Positions 63,099-64,000 of a stretch of 64,000 nt of DNA are shown here, one piece after another. Origin of the DNA: Posidonia oceanica (lineage: Eukaryota; Streptophyta; Magnoliopsida; Alismatales; Posidoniaceae); the NCBI GenBank assembly GCA_037176725.1, contig JAZBRS010000060.1, forward strand, positions 51,674,001 through 51,738,000, given 5' to 3'. The notes beneath the pieces are model-generated. The model was not told where the DNA came from. It made no database searches and was given only the letters and a program-made list of their open reading frames with translations. The position numbers were made by a program, and so were the translations under genes. The stretch's first letter is position 1. Every line of letters starts with the position of its first letter.

Positions 63099-64000
63099 TA
63101 AGTTCTTCTAACCTCTCTTTTGTTTCCCACATTGTCCTTCTTTTCGTTTTGCTTTGTTTTCTTTTTGCGTTTTCTTTTGCCTTGCCTGAAAATCATAAAA
63201 AGTATAAAATCAACGAAACTCATTAAAAAACATGCATCTCTTCTACTTCTTGCATTCACCTCATGTCATCCTCAGGCTAGCAACCCTAACTGCTCGGCGA
63301 TAGGTCCGTTAACCTGTCATCTTCGGGCTGGCAACCCTAACTGCTCGGCGATAGGTCCGTTAACCTATCATCCTCGGGCTGGCAACCCTAACTGCTCGGC
63401 GATAGGTTCGATAACCTATCATCCTCGGGCTGGCAGCCCCAACTGCTCGGCGATAGGTCCGTTAACCTATCATTCGGGCTGATATCCCTAACTATTCGGC
63501 GATAGGTCCGTCAACCTATCACCTTGCATTGCACATAGCTATCATCTCATGCATTCATGCCATCCTGTACATATCTGTCATCATGCATATCACCTTCCAC
63601 ATACATGTCATTTCATGCATCCTGTAAAGCAAAAACGCCAAAAAAATCAAGAAAATCAAAAAACGTAAAAATATTTTCTCGCATTGCTGTCGGTTTTCCC
63701 TTTTATGTTTTCTTAAACCTGAAAAACCATAAAAAACACAAAACCAATGCAAAAACCCAAAAACATGCTTGTCCCTTCCCTTCTAAAAAATACAAAACCC
63801 ATAAACATTTGTATAATCAGAAACCTGCCTATGGACAAGCAAGCAGCGCCTAGAGGATGTCAAGCAGCGATGGTCTCAGGTAGGTCTCACCCGAGCAACG
63901 CCATCTCTTGCATGTGGCCACAAAGTGAGACTGATAGCAGAATAGAGCATCCCTCTGAGTTTCAGAACACTACAAGCAGGATCCACCTTATCAAGAGAGT
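63099..64000 (+). other. E4 post-gag region, probable intron or non-coding spacer
   Basis: Begins with a perfect plant donor (CAG|GTAAGTT). No acceptor can be fixed within the window. It holds the 51-bp array (63262-63521), then AT-rich sequence with AAAAAC/CATAAAAA phrases. No gene seen. Confidence 0.5.
63262..63521 (+). repeat. 51-bp tandem array, five copies
   Basis: Unit: CGGGCTGGCAACCCTAACTG, CTCGGCGATAGGTCCGTTAAC, CTATCATC. Copies are marked by CTCGGCG at about 63292, 63343, 63394, 63445 and 63494. Because 51 is divisible by 3, a frame stays open across all copies (AGNPNCSAIGPLTYHP repeats). Two copies of the same unit lie in the 3' region of E2 and one at the cut end of E3. Confidence 0.85.

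Larger units (their letters stand above)
53867..64000 (+). mobile_element. E4: Tat/Ogre-type element (5' LTR, leader, gag, continues past window)
   Basis: LTR 53867-59400, two PBS copies, leader, gag at 60821, then post-gag repeats. It is the youngest-looking gag of the window and is inserted in E3. The protease, RT and integrase regions, if present, lie right of 64000. Confidence 0.85.

Noticed and set aside
63262..63521. possible CRISPR array
   Set aside because: The repeats abut each other without unique spacers, and the DNA is plant; it is an ordinary tandem repeat.

Overview
The window is nuclear DNA of a seed plant. I can support no host gene in it. It is a stack of nested Ty3/gypsy LTR retrotransposons, almost all of the Tat/Ogre type. 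The evidence for that clade is very long LTRs (two measure about 5.5 and 5.8 kb), a primer-binding site TGGCGACTCYGCTGGGGA, a second 'archaeal-type' RNase H between the normal RNase H and the integrase, and extra ORFs downstream of the integrase. The organism cannot be named from this.

Layout, in working names. E1 (minus strand, 1-20595, left end outside the window) has its 5' LTR at 19359-20595, then gag, two protease-like domains, RT, RNase H and integrase down to 9345. It then has a 9.3-kb 3' region with three intron-containing plant-mobile-domain (PMD)-like genes on the opposite strand (A 444-1789, B 2320-5422, C 6255-7598). E1 sits in the leader of F (plus, 20596-23843, gag only visible). 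F is cut by the LTR end of G (minus, 23844-25009), and G is cut by X (minus). X's LTR was split by E2: its halves lie at 25010-25886 and to the right of 45110, flanked by the target-site duplication GACAC. E2 (minus, 25892-45105) is the best-preserved element: 5' LTR, PBS, gag-pro, a nearly intact pol and a 400-residue PMD/DUF7745-like ORF. Its 3' LTR is reduced to 34 bp. The integrase end of X (45111-47991) is cut by E3 (plus, 47992-53866), and E3 by E4 (plus, 53867 to beyond 64000). E4 has a 5.5-kb LTR, a duplicated PBS and a long gag.

The elements work by copy-and-paste: transcription from the LTR, packaging by Gag, tRNA-primed reverse transcription and integration. All copies are old to some degree. 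Most of the stop codons I can compare with a related copy fit C-to-T or G-to-A changes, as expected for heavily methylated repeats.

The most interesting signals are: (1) short CG-containing hairpins (arms like CGTTAGACGCTGG) scattered through E1 and also in G, clustered just upstream of the E1 LTR TATA box and between the three antisense PMD genes; (2) the PMD genes themselves, antisense with introns in E1 and sense without introns in E2; (3) two protease-like domains in tandem in E1; (4) the collapsed 3' LTR of E2, which joins an inverted PBS; (5) strongly conserved non-coding blocks in the LTR R/U5 and in the leader.
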